Shown here: positions 8,356 through 17,245 of the stretch, piece after piece
Layout: each line of letters begins with the position of its first letter
Position numbering within the stretch: the first letter of the stretch is position 1
Origin: Bacillota bacterium
GTDB lineage: Bacteria; Bacillota; Clostridia; Lachnospirales; Bianqueaceae
DNA length: 64,000 bases
Direction: 5' to 3'
Assembly: GCA_017441925.1 (NCBI GenBank)
Contig: JAFRUE010000005.1
Span: 1-64,000 of the forward strand
Notes under the pieces: generated by a model
What the model saw: the letters and a program-made list of their open reading frames with translations, nothing else
What the model was told of the DNA's origin: nothing
Databases searched by the model: none
Translations under genes and position numbers: made by a program

Positions 8356-9942
8356 TTAATGTCCTGAATAGTTATAGTCTAATGCCAGCCAAGCTTCCAT
8401 AGAAGAATCCTGAGCTGGGACAAGTTTCCCGCCTCTCTCAAGAATATACTTGTCACTGATCTCTTCCTCATCTGTTTGTGCTGGCACACGAATATCAAAC
8501 AGAAAATACTGTCCGTCTTCTGATATTTTCTCCAATGATATTCTGCCTGCACAGGCATATTCCCACAGACCCGAACCAGCAAAAATATCTTCGAATCTCC
8601 CTGTCTCAGGATTCCACTCCAGAAAGTATCCTTCAATCAGTCTTCTGTACTTTCCATCTTCCGTCTTGTTAAATCCTTGAGGCATAACCTTATAATCATC
8701 TGCCTCAACGGTAATCCATGGTCTGAATTTCAGGAAACAGTGTCCGTTCAGAATCAGCATCCGTACATGCGACACTTGGTCTACATCGTGATTGTAAGTC
8801 ACTTGTAAGACATAATCTCCATCCACTGCCAGCAGATAATCCACATCATAGTTTTCTCCATTATCTAACGTAAAAGTATCGATATACTCCAGATCCGGCA
8901 GCCTCTCCCATCCACCATCGGTCTTCTTGTATACTGAAGCAAATTCTCCGTATCCTTTTTCCTCATATACATTATCAAGAATATTCGTATAAGTACCCTC
9001 CAATCCGTCCGGGGTGTAAGTATCTTCGGCATTGACTCTAGGAACCCCTGTTTCCGAGAAAGGAATCTCCATTCCGTCAATCTGCGGAAGTATTATCAGG
9101 TCGGTCCAGTATTCCTTTGAATAAACGCTTAGCTGCACCCATGTATCATATTGTTCTGGCAATTCTTCATACGAACTGCCAAGTCTCCTACGCAGCCTGA
9201 GCGTCAGTTTTCCTTCTCCCAGATCCTGCGCTCCGAATCCAAGAATTTTTAGTCTCTTGCCTCCTCCTGCATCCTGTTCCCGGATCACACCACAGTCCCC
9301 ATAATTCTGCCGAATTGTGAAACATACATCTCCGCCTGCAGCAATTTCTTCTTCATCTGGACCGCTCATCCCTGTAATACAAAACACACCTGCATAGTAT
9401 AAAACAGCCCCAACAACATCTTCTCCTGTTACTTCGTTAAGACTATACAACGTACCTTCTGTAAGATTGCTATAGTACAGTTCTCGTGTGTCAAGGTCCC
9501 TAAAAACAAATTGTTTATTGTCCGCACTTTTATCCACCATAGTAAGCGAATGTTCTCTGGCAAACTCGAATAAACCACTCCTGGCAAAAATGTCCTTGAA
9601 TTCAAGGACATTTGGGTCCCACAGCAAATAGTACAGTACTGCTGAGGCTTTTGATTCCCCATCTTCCGACTGAATGGTACATCTCAGCCATTTCTCTTCT
9701 CCTATCGTAATGAGTATTGCGTCGGGTGTAGTAATGAGAGGGATTCCCCCTATACCGATTTTATACTGTAAAGCATATTGTGTTCCGTTCCATATAAAAA
9801 TCTGTTTTCTAGTATTATTGTCTTCCTGGTTGATAATCGGGGGATTTTCTGCTTCCGGATAACTACTGTCAGCATTTTCTCCCGAAGTACAGGAAGAGAA
9901 ACATATAATAACACAAAGGACCAAACACATGAATCTTTTCAT
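8356..9942 (-). CDS. Lipoprotein with an internal duplication
   Basis: About 528 residues. An N-terminal hydrophobic stretch ends in the lipobox CFSSC, so the protein should be anchored to the outer face of the membrane. Two segments resemble each other: YLLWDPNVLEFKDIFARSGL near residue 105 and YFLEWNPETGRFEDIFAGSG near residue 445. Both continue into an aromatic-rich F-F-D strand, so a roughly 100-residue module is used twice with a different middle. No catalytic motif is evident. The second of two ATGs (9942) has the better spacing to AAGGAG. It begins 38 bp after the large secreted protein and is presumably co-transcribed with it. I do not recognise the family. Confidence 0.85.
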   Translation of the reverse strand: MKRFMCLVLCVIICFSSCTSGENADSSYPEAENPPIINQEDNNTRKQIFIWNGTQYALQYKIGIGGIPLITTPDAILITIGEEKWLRCTIQSEDGESKASAVLYYLLWDPNVLEFKDIFARSGLFEFAREHSLTMVDKSADNKQFVFRDLDTRELYYSNLTEGTLYSLNEVTGEDVVGAVLYYAGVFCITGMSGPDEEEIAAGGDVCFTIRQNYGDCGVIREQDAGGGKRLKILGFGAQDLGEGKLTLRLRRRLGSSYEELPEQYDTWVQLSVYSKEYWTDLIILPQIDGMEIPFSETGVPRVNAEDTYTPDGLEGTYTNILDNVYEEKGYGEFASVYKKTDGGWERLPDLEYIDTFTLDNGENYDVDYLLAVDGDYVLQVTYNHDVDQVSHVRMLILNGHCFLKFRPWITVEADDYKVMPQGFNKTEDGKYRRLIEGYFLEWNPETGRFEDIFAGSGLWEYACAGRISLEKISEDGQYFLFDIRVPAQTDEEEISDKYILERGGKLVPAQDSSMEAWLALDYNYSGH

Positions 9943-9980
9943 CATGTATCTCCTTCCAATAATTTAGCATATGACTTTTG

Positions 9981-12710
9981 TTATAACTGCTCCCCTGTTT
10001 CCAAATCTACATAGACGATAGTAGAGTTTGTCACAATTCTATAACAGAGTTTACATTTTGTTTCATCAATAGGTTTATAAATGAGTTTAGTCCTTTCAGC
10101 TTCAACTTTTAGTCCCTGCTGTTCAACTTTCTTCAAGGCAGTTTCTAAAGAATTTTGGTTCACAAGAATTCTTTCTTCTCCTGGTGTAATCTCCTTCCAG
10201 TTGTTTATCGCCATATATATTCCATCTTTATCTACCGAAAACTTCATAAATGAATTATTAATAGGGATGTCATTGAAAGTACTGATAATACTATATTTTT
10301 CACCAACCTTAATGCTCGGCTCAAGAAGATTCATCTCATTCAGATTTAATGTATCCACAACAATATCAGACATTTCTACTCTTACATTTTCTAACTGTTC
10401 ATCTGAGAAGAACTGATATACTATTTGTTTCATCAATTCTTCTTGACTATTCATATCAGTCAAAGAATCTGTTGGATTTCGGTTCAAATCTGTCAGCCTT
10501 GAAAACTGCGATTCGAACTCTGGATCCACCCTAGTTTCTACGTAAAGCGGGAACTCTCCTTCAGGCAAATCTCCACTTTCATTCCGATTATTTAGGATAA
10601 TATAAGGATTTACCTCCTGTGAATTTCCCTCTTTAAATCTCAAAATAACATCATTATTTTTATTATGACTTATACTCGAAGAACCCGGGAATCCAGGCAT
10701 TTGATATCCTTGATACGTAGAATATACAAGGATTGCCCATGGCTGTGTATCAGCATCAGAACTTGAGTTTGCATATTCCCAACAATACTTGATGCTAAAG
10801 CCAGCTGCGGCTCTACACCACATCATAAAACATCTTGCTACCATGACATCAGATTCTCCTGAGTCTGTAGGCTCATGATATCCTAAAACCGCTTTCAAAT
10901 TGGAGGCTTTCATTATTCTTCCATAATAATACATATTATAATATGCATCCAACTGTGAGCAAGCAGCAAGAATTAGAGTTTCTACTGGTTTATTATTCCA
11001 AACACAATCGTTTTGCCAAGAACTATTACTAGAAACCCCAAGATGTGTAGCAACATCAAAGGCATTTGTGTATCCGTAGCTAAGCACAGGATGACCGCCA
11101 CTTTCTCCTCCATGTCCTGAAAAAACACAAACTGTTTTATCTCCCCCACTAATAAACGTGTTTTCTGTTACTGATAAATTATTTGATGTTTCTAATCCAT
11201 TATTGTTTGGATATGCCAAAGCTGACCACCCAGGATGAATAGCAGAATATCCCATTGCTGTCAATTCATCATAATATACTTTACAGTCATCAGCATCGTC
11301 ACACGCTCCAGCCATAACAACAGCTGTATAATTCCCATAAGATGCAGTATAATTAATAACTAATTTGGGTTGCAGCCCCGGTGTATTATCCGAAGAATAA
11401 AACGTTGACCATTGATTTGTATTATCCTCGTAATAATCCTTTATCATCACACCATAATTGGTATAAGTATTGTTGAACCAGCCTTTAACTATATCTGTAA
11501 CAATAACATCATACCATCTGTTCCCCAAATTAGATGAAGGTCCCGGAGAAGGGGTGCTTGAATATGAAGGTTGATTGTTCCACGTGATGGAACTTGGATT
11601 CCAAGAGGTAGTTACTCTATAGGAACGAAGTGTAGGAGTGCCCGAGTATCCTTCTCTATACAGTCTAATAGTTGCGCTATTGATAGCGGACCCGTTAATT
11701 GGATATGGATTGATATAGAAGCGTATATAACTTCTCCTTATGCCATAATCCGTGTCTTTTCCAGCTCTCAGGTATAGATTATCATTACCTATATTAAAAT
11801 TCGTTGTTGGATAAAAACTACAAACACATGTATCATAAATGAACTTATAATCTGTGATCTGGACACTCGGATCTACTACTACCGGAAAAGCTCTCTCCTC
11901 GTCATTGATCCATTCCTCGTCTATTGTTATGACAACCCTGTATTGGTTTTCTCCCAATGTTTTAACGGAACAACCTATATTCTGACTTATTGCTTTATTG
12001 CTGTCATAAGCATATAAGGATCCTATTGTCAGTACTTCCTTACCTTCTGCATTCAGTAATACAACCTCATTGTCATTCTCTGAAAACGTTAATCCCCCTT
12101 CTACCTGATAAATAAAAGCAAATTCTGTTTGCTCCGGCTTCTGCCATAATATCAGGTTTTCTTTTATCTCACTGGATCTGACTTCATACATATAATCAAC
12201 AAAAGGGTAGATATCAGAATATACTATACATGCTTCTGGATCATATAGTTCCTCCATAACCTCAGGTGCTTTGTATTCTCTATCTGTCTGGGAAGAATTG
12301 CCCTCAAATCCCATGAATATCTGATAATCATTCCAATGGAAATACACCGGAAATTCGCAATTCGACGTATCGTCTGCAAGGCGGATTTCCATATCGTTCG
12401 CTTCATTTCTGTATACATAGGCGTTCTCTCGAATTTTGGTCGGTTCTTCAATCAGCCGATTGGAAATCTCCTGATATTCATTATTCTGATCCAAATAATG
12501 AACTCGCGAGGCATATACCTCATAATCAACAGTACCATCGGAACGAAGAAAATGCTTACCATTCAGTTCTCGCAAAGAAGCAAGTTCAATAGGTTCATCA
12601 GATAACTCCGTTTCCTCTTTTGCCTTCAAAGAACCAAATGACGACCATTCCATAACCAAGATACTGAATACCAACAGTATCGTCATACTAATAGTTATTC
12701 TGCGTTTCAT
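9981..12710 (-). CDS. Large secreted protein: DNRLRE region plus caspase/gingipain-like domain
   Basis: 909 residues with a signal peptide (residues 1-30) and AAGGAGG start. Residues about 45-280 resemble the leader part of RHS/DNRLRE surface proteins (GKHFLRSDGTVDYEVY, VHYLDQNNEYQEI). Residues 280-460 match the DNRLRE domain (VVVDPSVQITDYKFIYDT, SSITWNNQPSYSSTP, DIVKGWFNNTYTNYGVMIKD). Residues 465-700 contain VCVFSGHGGESGG and, fifty residues later, ETLILAACSQLDA. That His-Gly followed by Ala-Cys pattern is the catalytic pair of clan CD peptidases (caspase, gingipain, CHAT), also seen in DUF6345-type proteins. The C-terminal 200 residues are unassigned. It heads an operon with the lipoprotein at 8356-9942 and has its own regulated promoter at 12857-12885. 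Proteolytic activity is inferred. Confidence 0.85.
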   Translation of the reverse strand: MKRRITISMTILLVFSILVMEWSSFGSLKAKEETELSDEPIELASLRELNGKHFLRSDGTVDYEVYASRVHYLDQNNEYQEISNRLIEEPTKIRENAYVYRNEANDMEIRLADDTSNCEFPVYFHWNDYQIFMGFEGNSSQTDREYKAPEVMEELYDPEACIVYSDIYPFVDYMYEVRSSEIKENLILWQKPEQTEFAFIYQVEGGLTFSENDNEVVLLNAEGKEVLTIGSLYAYDSNKAISQNIGCSVKTLGENQYRVVITIDEEWINDEERAFPVVVDPSVQITDYKFIYDTCVCSFYPTTNFNIGNDNLYLRAGKDTDYGIRRSYIRFYINPYPINGSAINSATIRLYREGYSGTPTLRSYRVTTSWNPSSITWNNQPSYSSTPSPGPSSNLGNRWYDVIVTDIVKGWFNNTYTNYGVMIKDYYEDNTNQWSTFYSSDNTPGLQPKLVINYTASYGNYTAVVMAGACDDADDCKVYYDELTAMGYSAIHPGWSALAYPNNNGLETSNNLSVTENTFISGGDKTVCVFSGHGGESGGHPVLSYGYTNAFDVATHLGVSSNSSWQNDCVWNNKPVETLILAACSQLDAYYNMYYYGRIMKASNLKAVLGYHEPTDSGESDVMVARCFMMWCRAAAGFSIKYCWEYANSSSDADTQPWAILVYSTYQGYQMPGFPGSSSISHNKNNDVILRFKEGNSQEVNPYIILNNRNESGDLPEGEFPLYVETRVDPEFESQFSRLTDLNRNPTDSLTDMNSQEELMKQIVYQFFSDEQLENVRVEMSDIVVDTLNLNEMNLLEPSIKVGEKYSIISTFNDIPINNSFMKFSVDKDGIYMAINNWKEITPGEERILVNQNSLETALKKVEQQGLKVEAERTKLIYKPIDETKCKLCYRIVTNSTIVYVDLETGEQL

Positions 12711-12761
12711 GATAATCCTCCTTAATTTTGATATTCAAGATGTTATATGCTGTAGTCTATG

Positions 12762-12776
12762 ACTATATTATATAGT
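12762..12776 (-). promoter_or_regulatory. Perfect 15-bp dyad ACTATAT-T-ATATAGT
   Basis: Lies 52 bp before the start of the large secreted protein. It contains the same CTATAT-N-ATATAG core found between the -35 and -10 boxes of the promoters at 12857 and 17246. It could be a second operator or overlap a weak second promoter (a -35 of only 4/6 match lies upstream). Confidence 0.55.
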
Positions 12777-12856
12777 TTGATATGCCACAGTTGCCCATTA
12801 TAAATCCTATATTAAAACAATTTAGCCATCGACTACTCCCCTTAGTTTCTATACAC

Positions 12857-12885
12857 AGTCTATATCATGTAGATCGTTATGTCAA
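12857..12885 (-). promoter_or_regulatory. Promoter A with embedded operator dyad
   Basis: On the minus strand TTGACA (12880-12885), 17-nt spacer, TAGACT (12857-12862). The dyad CTACAT-G-ATATAG (12860-12872) begins 7 nt after the -35 box and runs into the -10 box, exactly as in promoters at 15554-15582 and 17246-17274. It should drive the operon 12710-8356. Confidence 0.7.
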
Positions 12886-12964
12886 TACCTTTTTTACAAA
12901 TCTTTATCAACTTTCTCTATTTTTTGAGTCGCAGGATTTACATCATTATTACTGCAAAGTCATC

Positions 12965-13014
12965 AAAAAACCATCCTGCAATTCCCTCCCCATAAAAGAG
13001 GAAATGCAAGATGG
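12965..13014 (-). terminator. Terminator of the blaI-type operon
   Basis: On the minus strand CCATCTTGCATTTCCTC pairs with GAGGGAATTGCAGGATGG and is followed by T6. It lies 22 bp beyond the stop codon of the lipoprotein at 13037-13660. Confidence 0.85.
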
Positions 13015-13036
13015 CCTTTTCGCATCTGCTTCAAGT

Positions 13037-13660
13037 TCATACATTCTTCCACATTATCTCCAGCCGAATCGTATAATCCTTTTCTGCCGTTCCACGGCTG
13101 AGCCTCGCAGATAGCATGTAATCCATGTTTGCAGGCACATTCGCCAAACCTGCTGTCGGCAGATTCCAGTATTCCAGGATGGAACCGGACCTTTCGAGCT
13201 TGGGCTTTGGATCCTGCGCATCCAGATAGCGATTGCTGATATCTGGATACGTCGCAGGCTTCCCCCATTTTCTTCGAAAAGAATTGATCAGATCATCATA
13301 CTCTGAGAGCGCTTCATCCAGATCCGCGATCTCTGCTGTATAAACCAATCCGTAAAAAACATCTGAATACCGTTCAAAGCATAACTCCACATCAAAAGAA
13401 TAATCCCCGATATACTCCTGATGCGGCAGCTTTAAGGTATCCTGATGTGTTTCCGTCACATCCGCAACCGTCAAGCCAAGTTTAGCAAGAACTTCTTCCT
13501 TTTGATCAAAATACATAGGAGAATATATCTCCAGTCTGCGTTCCAGGGTATACTGTTTTCCGATATTTGCCTTCCCCAAACAGCCTGTCATGAGACACAA
13601 CATCAGAAGCATTGCGGCCACCACGCACCGTCGTATCATGATCATCCGCAATTGTCTCAT
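13037..13660 (-). CDS. Lipoprotein made of the BlaR1-type sensor domain (copy 1)
   Basis: 207 residues, signal peptide with lipobox LMTGC near residue 27. The body (FDQKEEVLAKLGLTVADV, LKLPHQEYIGDYSFDVELCF, FYGLVYTAEIADLDEAL, PATYPDISNRYLDA) is clearly related to the C-terminal domain of the M56 protein upstream and to the lipoprotein at 15707-16321. Its start overlaps the stop of that M56 gene (ATGA), so the two are translationally coupled. Known families: none that I recognise. Inference: an extracytoplasmic sensing or immunity-type partner that competes with, or presents a ligand to, the membrane sensor. Confidence 0.88.
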   Translation of the reverse strand: MRQLRMIMIRRCVVAAMLLMLCLMTGCLGKANIGKQYTLERRLEIYSPMYFDQKEEVLAKLGLTVADVTETHQDTLKLPHQEYIGDYSFDVELCFERYSDVFYGLVYTAEIADLDEALSEYDDLINSFRRKWGKPATYPDISNRYLDAQDPKPKLERSGSILEYWNLPTAGLANVPANMDYMLSARLSRGTAEKDYTIRLEIMWKNV

Positions 13661-15144
13661 CCGTTCTGCCCCCTGTTCTCTGTTGTTATGTACAGTTGAA
13701 TCGTATAGTTTTCATACTGTTCACTGTATCGAATGCTTGCCCTCAGGATAATTCCAGCCCCATTCTGTTTCTTAAGATCTGTCCCTCCCAGGCTCCACTC
13801 TTCCGACAACATTCTTAACGAAGACGATTTGATAGTGTTTTGAGGATTCGGATTTGTGATATATGAATTGCTAAACGCCGTATTTGCCGTAGGATCTCCG
13901 TATCGCTCTATCAGTCTCCTGATCAGCGCGTCATACTCCGCAAAGGCTTCACCGGCGTCCGGCATCACTGCACTATAGCTGAATCCGCTGAGCGCGTCAT
14001 CATCATTAAACCTCAGATTCACCACATAGGGCTGATCCGCTGCGTATTCCTGGTAGGGCAGCCGGACTGTTCTCAAAGGAGATTCGACCACCTCATCCTG
14101 CGTCAGTCCCAGCTTCTTAAGCACGTCCTCTTTCTGCCCGGACAGCATCGCTGCATACTGTCCGGAGGACTTTCCCACATCGTGCCTAACAGGACTTGTC
14201 AGAAAGCAAATCGCGAGCAGCAGGCAGGCCATCATCGCCGCCGGAACAGCCCAAGCAGCAGGTCTCCGGTGCCGCAGCACGTTGCCGACCCGTTCCTTCA
14301 CGCTGATTTCACCAAAAGCAAGCATATGTCCATAGGGCCTGCCTCTGTGCACCCCACAGTCGAGCAAGGCTTTGGAATAGGCCTTTTTATCGGCAAAATC
14401 CATGCCATGGATAACCCTTTCATCACAGGCAAGCTCCATATCCCTCTGGAACAGTATAAAGCTCACCCACACCAGCGGATTGAACCAATGGATCGTCCGG
14501 ATCAGATATGCAAGCATCTTCCAGACCGGGTCCCCTCTGCGGATATGCACCACTTCGTGGGCGATCACATAAGCCCTGTCCGGTTCCACGAGATCCGAAG
14601 GCAGGTAGATATACGGCCGAAACATTCCCCAGATAAAGGGCGAGCTTACGGTGTCGCTCTCCAGCACCCTCTCTCCTGCCGGGATCGCCTCCCGCAGGCC
14701 TTGCTTCATCCTCCGGCTCACGATCCCCATATACAGGAGAGTCATCAGGATTCCCGCGATCCAGACGCACCCCGCGATCGAGACTCCGTCCCTGAAAGCA
14801 TATCCGGAAGCAGCCCTTTGCGTGGGAACAGTTCTGTCGACAAGGGCAATACCGCTATCAAGCCGCAGAAAGGCCGGATCATTAAAGATCACCGGATCCT
14901 CATTGTAGATCGTCTCGATCGGGAAGGTCTCCGCGCTCGGGATCAGACTGATATCCGACCTGACAGCCACCGGCAGGATCAGGCGAATTCCCACGATCGC
15001 CCACAGCAAGAGACGTGTCCACTTCGGAACACATTTCATACAGAACCGGACCGCCAGAACCGCGAGGATCAGCCAGCTTGCCGCGATGCTCGCGTTAACC
15101 GCATGCAGGAATATCCTTCCCAGCATGCCCGCAAAGTCATTCAT
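13657..15144 (-). CDS. BlaR1/MecR1-type M56 metalloprotease sensor with a non-PBP sensor domain
   Basis: 495 residues. The first 330 hold four or so membrane spans and the zinc motif VIAHEVVHIRRGDP near residue 200, with the distal ELACDERVI Glu/Asp segment near residue 235: the M56 protease of BlaR1/MecR1. After the last span (LLLAICFLTSP) comes an extracellular domain of about 160 residues that is not a penicillin-binding domain but resembles the lipoproteins at 13037 and 15707 (SGQKEDVLKKLGLTQDEV, RLPYQEYAAD). In the classical system ligand binding outside triggers the inner protease, which leads to loss of the BlaI repressor. Start overlaps the stop of the blaI-type gene. The inducing ligand is unlikely to be a beta-lactam. 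Confidence 0.9.
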   Translation of the reverse strand: MNDFAGMLGRIFLHAVNASIAASWLILAVLAVRFCMKCVPKWTRLLLWAIVGIRLILPVAVRSDISLIPSAETFPIETIYNEDPVIFNDPAFLRLDSGIALVDRTVPTQRAASGYAFRDGVSIAGCVWIAGILMTLLYMGIVSRRMKQGLREAIPAGERVLESDTVSSPFIWGMFRPYIYLPSDLVEPDRAYVIAHEVVHIRRGDPVWKMLAYLIRTIHWFNPLVWVSFILFQRDMELACDERVIHGMDFADKKAYSKALLDCGVHRGRPYGHMLAFGEISVKERVGNVLRHRRPAAWAVPAAMMACLLLAICFLTSPVRHDVGKSSGQYAAMLSGQKEDVLKKLGLTQDEVVESPLRTVRLPYQEYAADQPYVVNLRFNDDDALSGFSYSAVMPDAGEAFAEYDALIRRLIERYGDPTANTAFSNSYITNPNPQNTIKSSSLRMLSEEWSLGGTDLKKQNGAGIILRASIRYSEQYENYTIQLYITTENRGQNG

Positions 15145-15506
15145 TTTCCTTCTTCAGCGTTGTCGATCATCCGCCGGATTTCCTCCGCCTCCTTGGTTGT
15201 GAGCTTCCTGCCGTTTGTAAAGGCGGCAATGAAGCCCGGAAGCGATCCCGCGAAAGAACTCTCAACATAATTTCTGCTCTGCAGCGAGAAGAATTCGTCC
15301 TTCGTCACGAGAGCCGATACCGTCCCCTTATTGTTGACAAAGATCTCCTTATCACACAGGCGCTTGATAACCGTATGTGTCGTCGTACGCGCCCAGCCAA
15401 AGGTCTCCGCCGCGATCCGCACCAGCTCCGATGAAGTGATTGGCTCCCTTTCCCATACGATATCGGCAAATTTGCTCTCCATTACACCCATCTTTGTATC
15501 GATCAT
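15141..15506 (-). CDS. BlaI/MecI/CopY family repressor
   Basis: 121 residues with the winged-helix of the family (MGVMESKFADIVWEREPITS, WARTTTHTVIKRLCDKEI) followed by a short dimerisation tail (FFSLQSRN, LTTKEAEEIRRMID). Members bind dyads over promoters and are removed by the partner M56 protease. First gene of a three-gene overlapping operon (repressor, sensor, lipoprotein). A 28-bp palindrome covers its -10 box, so autorepression is expected. The same spacing of a related dyad in two other promoters nearby suggests it controls those operons too. Confidence 0.93.
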   Translation of the reverse strand: MIDTKMGVMESKFADIVWEREPITSSELVRIAAETFGWARTTTHTVIKRLCDKEIFVNNKGTVSALVTKDEFFSLQSRNYVESSFAGSLPGFIAAFTNGRKLTTKEAEEIRRMIDNAEEGK

Positions 15507-15542
15507 GATTTGTCATACCTCCCAAAGAGAAACATTAAAGGC

Positions 15543-15582
15543 CCTATAATTGTATACTACAATATATAGGCACGATTGTCAA
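15543..15582 (-). promoter_or_regulatory. Promoter and operator of the blaI-type operon
   Basis: On the minus strand TTGACA (15577-15582), 17-nt spacer, TAGTAT (15554-15559). A 28-bp near-perfect palindrome spans 15543-15570 with a TTGTA-TAC-TACAA core, over the -10 box. Its right half, CTATAT-A-TTGTAG, starts 7 nt after the -35 box, the same place as the dyads in the other two regulon promoters. Confidence 0.8.
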
Positions 15583-15629
15583 GCCTCTATTGTGATTCTG
15601 CTGCTATATTCTCTATTTGAATTGCGATA

Positions 15630-15670
15630 ATGGACCTGTGCACCATAATCTTTTTAGTGTACAGGTCCAT
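15630..15670 (-). terminator. Long hairpin between convergent-end operons
   Basis: ATGGACCTGTGCAC pairs with GTGTACAGGTCCAT (one mismatch) around a 13-nt loop. There is no clear U-tract on either side, so it is a probable end of the 17094-15707 transcript or an RNA-stabilising structure rather than a classical terminator. Confidence 0.5.
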
Positions 15671-15706
15671 ATTATTTATCTTGTGTGATCTATACAGTTT
15701 GACGTA

Positions 15707-16321
15707 TTAATTGCGCTTTGCTGTTACATCAAAAGCAAGTAAAATTATATAACTGTTATCTTGCTTTTCATGATAAATCCCCGCCCTTAGTTCATAATGC
15801 AGACCCGACGGAATCTTCCATTCGGTCAGTATTGGCAATTCCCAAGTCTCAACAAGAGAATTAGTCACGCTCATCTTATCTTTTACATTTTCCGCATCAA
15901 GATAACGATTATCCAATCCGGGATATGTTGAAGGTTCTCCATATGTTTCCTTAAAACAGGAAATTGCTGCATCAAACTGTTTGAACGCCAGGTCTATATC
16001 CGCAGTATTGGCCCTGTAATGAAATCCATAAAATTCATCAGTGTCCTTGATAAAACAGAGATCCACATCATACGAATAATCGGCTATCACCTCTTGATCC
16101 GGAAGTGTATACGCATTGACTCCATATTCTTGAAGATCATCAAGTGATAGCTTCAATTTCTGCAAAACTGTATTCTTCTGCTCAAAGAGCATCGCTGAAT
16201 ATAACGGAAAAGCTTCATTAATATCTCGTTTTCCTAAAGAGTGAACCTGTTTCGTACATCCGGAAAGCAAGCTTACTACCATGCACAAGAATATAATAAA
16301 TCCGAGTTTTATAGATTTCAT
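15707..16321 (-). CDS. Lipoprotein made of the BlaR1-type sensor domain (copy 2)
   Basis: 204 residues, lipobox LLSGC near residue 22, good ribosome site GGAGAG. It aligns along its length with the lipoprotein at 13037-13660 and with the outer domain of the M56 sensor: EQKNTVLQKLKLSLDDL, LPDQEVIADYSYDVDLCF, FYGFHYRANTADID, PSTYPGLDNRYLDAENV. It is closer to the other lipoprotein than to the sensor. It lies 20 bp after the exported protein at 16342-17094 in a separate operon with its own dyad promoter. Function unknown; membership in the signalling circuit is inferred from the shared domain. Confidence 0.88.
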   Translation of the reverse strand: MKSIKLGFIIFLCMVVSLLSGCTKQVHSLGKRDINEAFPLYSAMLFEQKNTVLQKLKLSLDDLQEYGVNAYTLPDQEVIADYSYDVDLCFIKDTDEFYGFHYRANTADIDLAFKQFDAAISCFKETYGEPSTYPGLDNRYLDAENVKDKMSVTNSLVETWELPILTEWKIPSGLHYELRAGIYHEKQDNSYIILLAFDVTAKRN

Positions 16322-16341
16322 TATTCTCTCTCCTTATCTTT

Positions 16342-17094
16342 TCACAGCATTACAGTATAGGATGTTGTACTTCCATTAACTGTTGCTGTAAAAGTTATCC
16401 CTTGTCCAACAAAGGGTGATCCTGATCCTGTATACAGACATCGACTTGAATTATAAGGATTCGATGTATTGTACATAGTACCTGCAACAGGATTATACCT
16501 CGTAACATAAATATTATGAACTGTCTCCGAAAGATTCAGGTCAACCAATCCAGGATATGTATAAGGAAATCCGTCACAAAAATATAGTACCTGAATATAA
16601 CTCACAGTACAAGTCTGATACTTTGTATAATGGAAATATGCTCCGGTTGGCTGGTAGAAAGATGAACCAGGAGTATTATAAACCGCAACAGCATGTATTA
16701 CATATCTGCCATCCCACGATAACGGCGGGAAATCTGCTGATCCTCCTGCTTTCATCCCAGTTGGGACTTTCCTCAAATCTGCAGTGCAAATTGATGGTGC
16801 ATTTCCTTCACTATCTATCATTAATACCACTTCTGTTGTTTCCACGCCGTCATTATTATTTACAATAACGATCGCTTGGCCATTATCAACGTCACTCTCA
16901 GTCTCCTGTTTTACATCTGTAATACGGATTACTGAACTGTCATTTATTACAACACCATTCTTTTCAAGAAAAGCCAATGCATCTTCACTTAATTCTTTGC
17001 CTGATACATAAGAATCCTCTGAACCAGCCTGTACAGAAAAAGCAGTATTGAATATAAACAATACGCCCATAAACAACGCAACAAGTTTTTTCAT
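16342..17094 (-). CDS. Secreted 250-residue protein of unknown function
   Basis: Signal peptide of about 23 residues ending AFSVQAG, ribosome site GGGAGG. Residues 30-110 are acidic (SEDALAFLEKNGVVINDSSV, DVDNGQAIVIVNNNDGVET). The second half is beta-rich and aromatic (LSWDGRYVIHAVAVYNTPG, YPGLVDLNLSETVHNIYV). It has two Cys in the second half and one in the first. No cleavage, anchor or catalytic motif is seen, so it is probably released or held by its partner lipoprotein. First gene of an operon with the lipoprotein at 15707; promoter with operator dyad at 17246-17274. An 11-bp direct repeat (17137-17147 and 17160-17170) lies in its leader. Confidence 0.8.
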   Translation of the reverse strand: MKKLVALFMGVLFIFNTAFSVQAGSEDSYVSGKELSEDALAFLEKNGVVINDSSVIRITDVKQETESDVDNGQAIVIVNNNDGVETTEVVLMIDSEGNAPSICTADLRKVPTGMKAGGSADFPPLSWDGRYVIHAVAVYNTPGSSFYQPTGAYFHYTKYQTCTVSYIQVLYFCDGFPYTYPGLVDLNLSETVHNIYVTRYNPVAGTMYNTSNPYNSSRCLYTGSGSPFVGQGITFTATVNGSTTSYTVML

Positions 17095-17245
17095 TTTCTA
17101 ATCCTCCCATTTTAGAATTTTTTACAAATACGCCTATGCAGTTCATCAATGAAGCTCTTTGCAGTTCATCTCAAAATCATGTCTATCCCTTCTTTCCACA
17201 TGACTGTTATCATTTAAAAGACTACACTTATTAGTATCTATGTGC

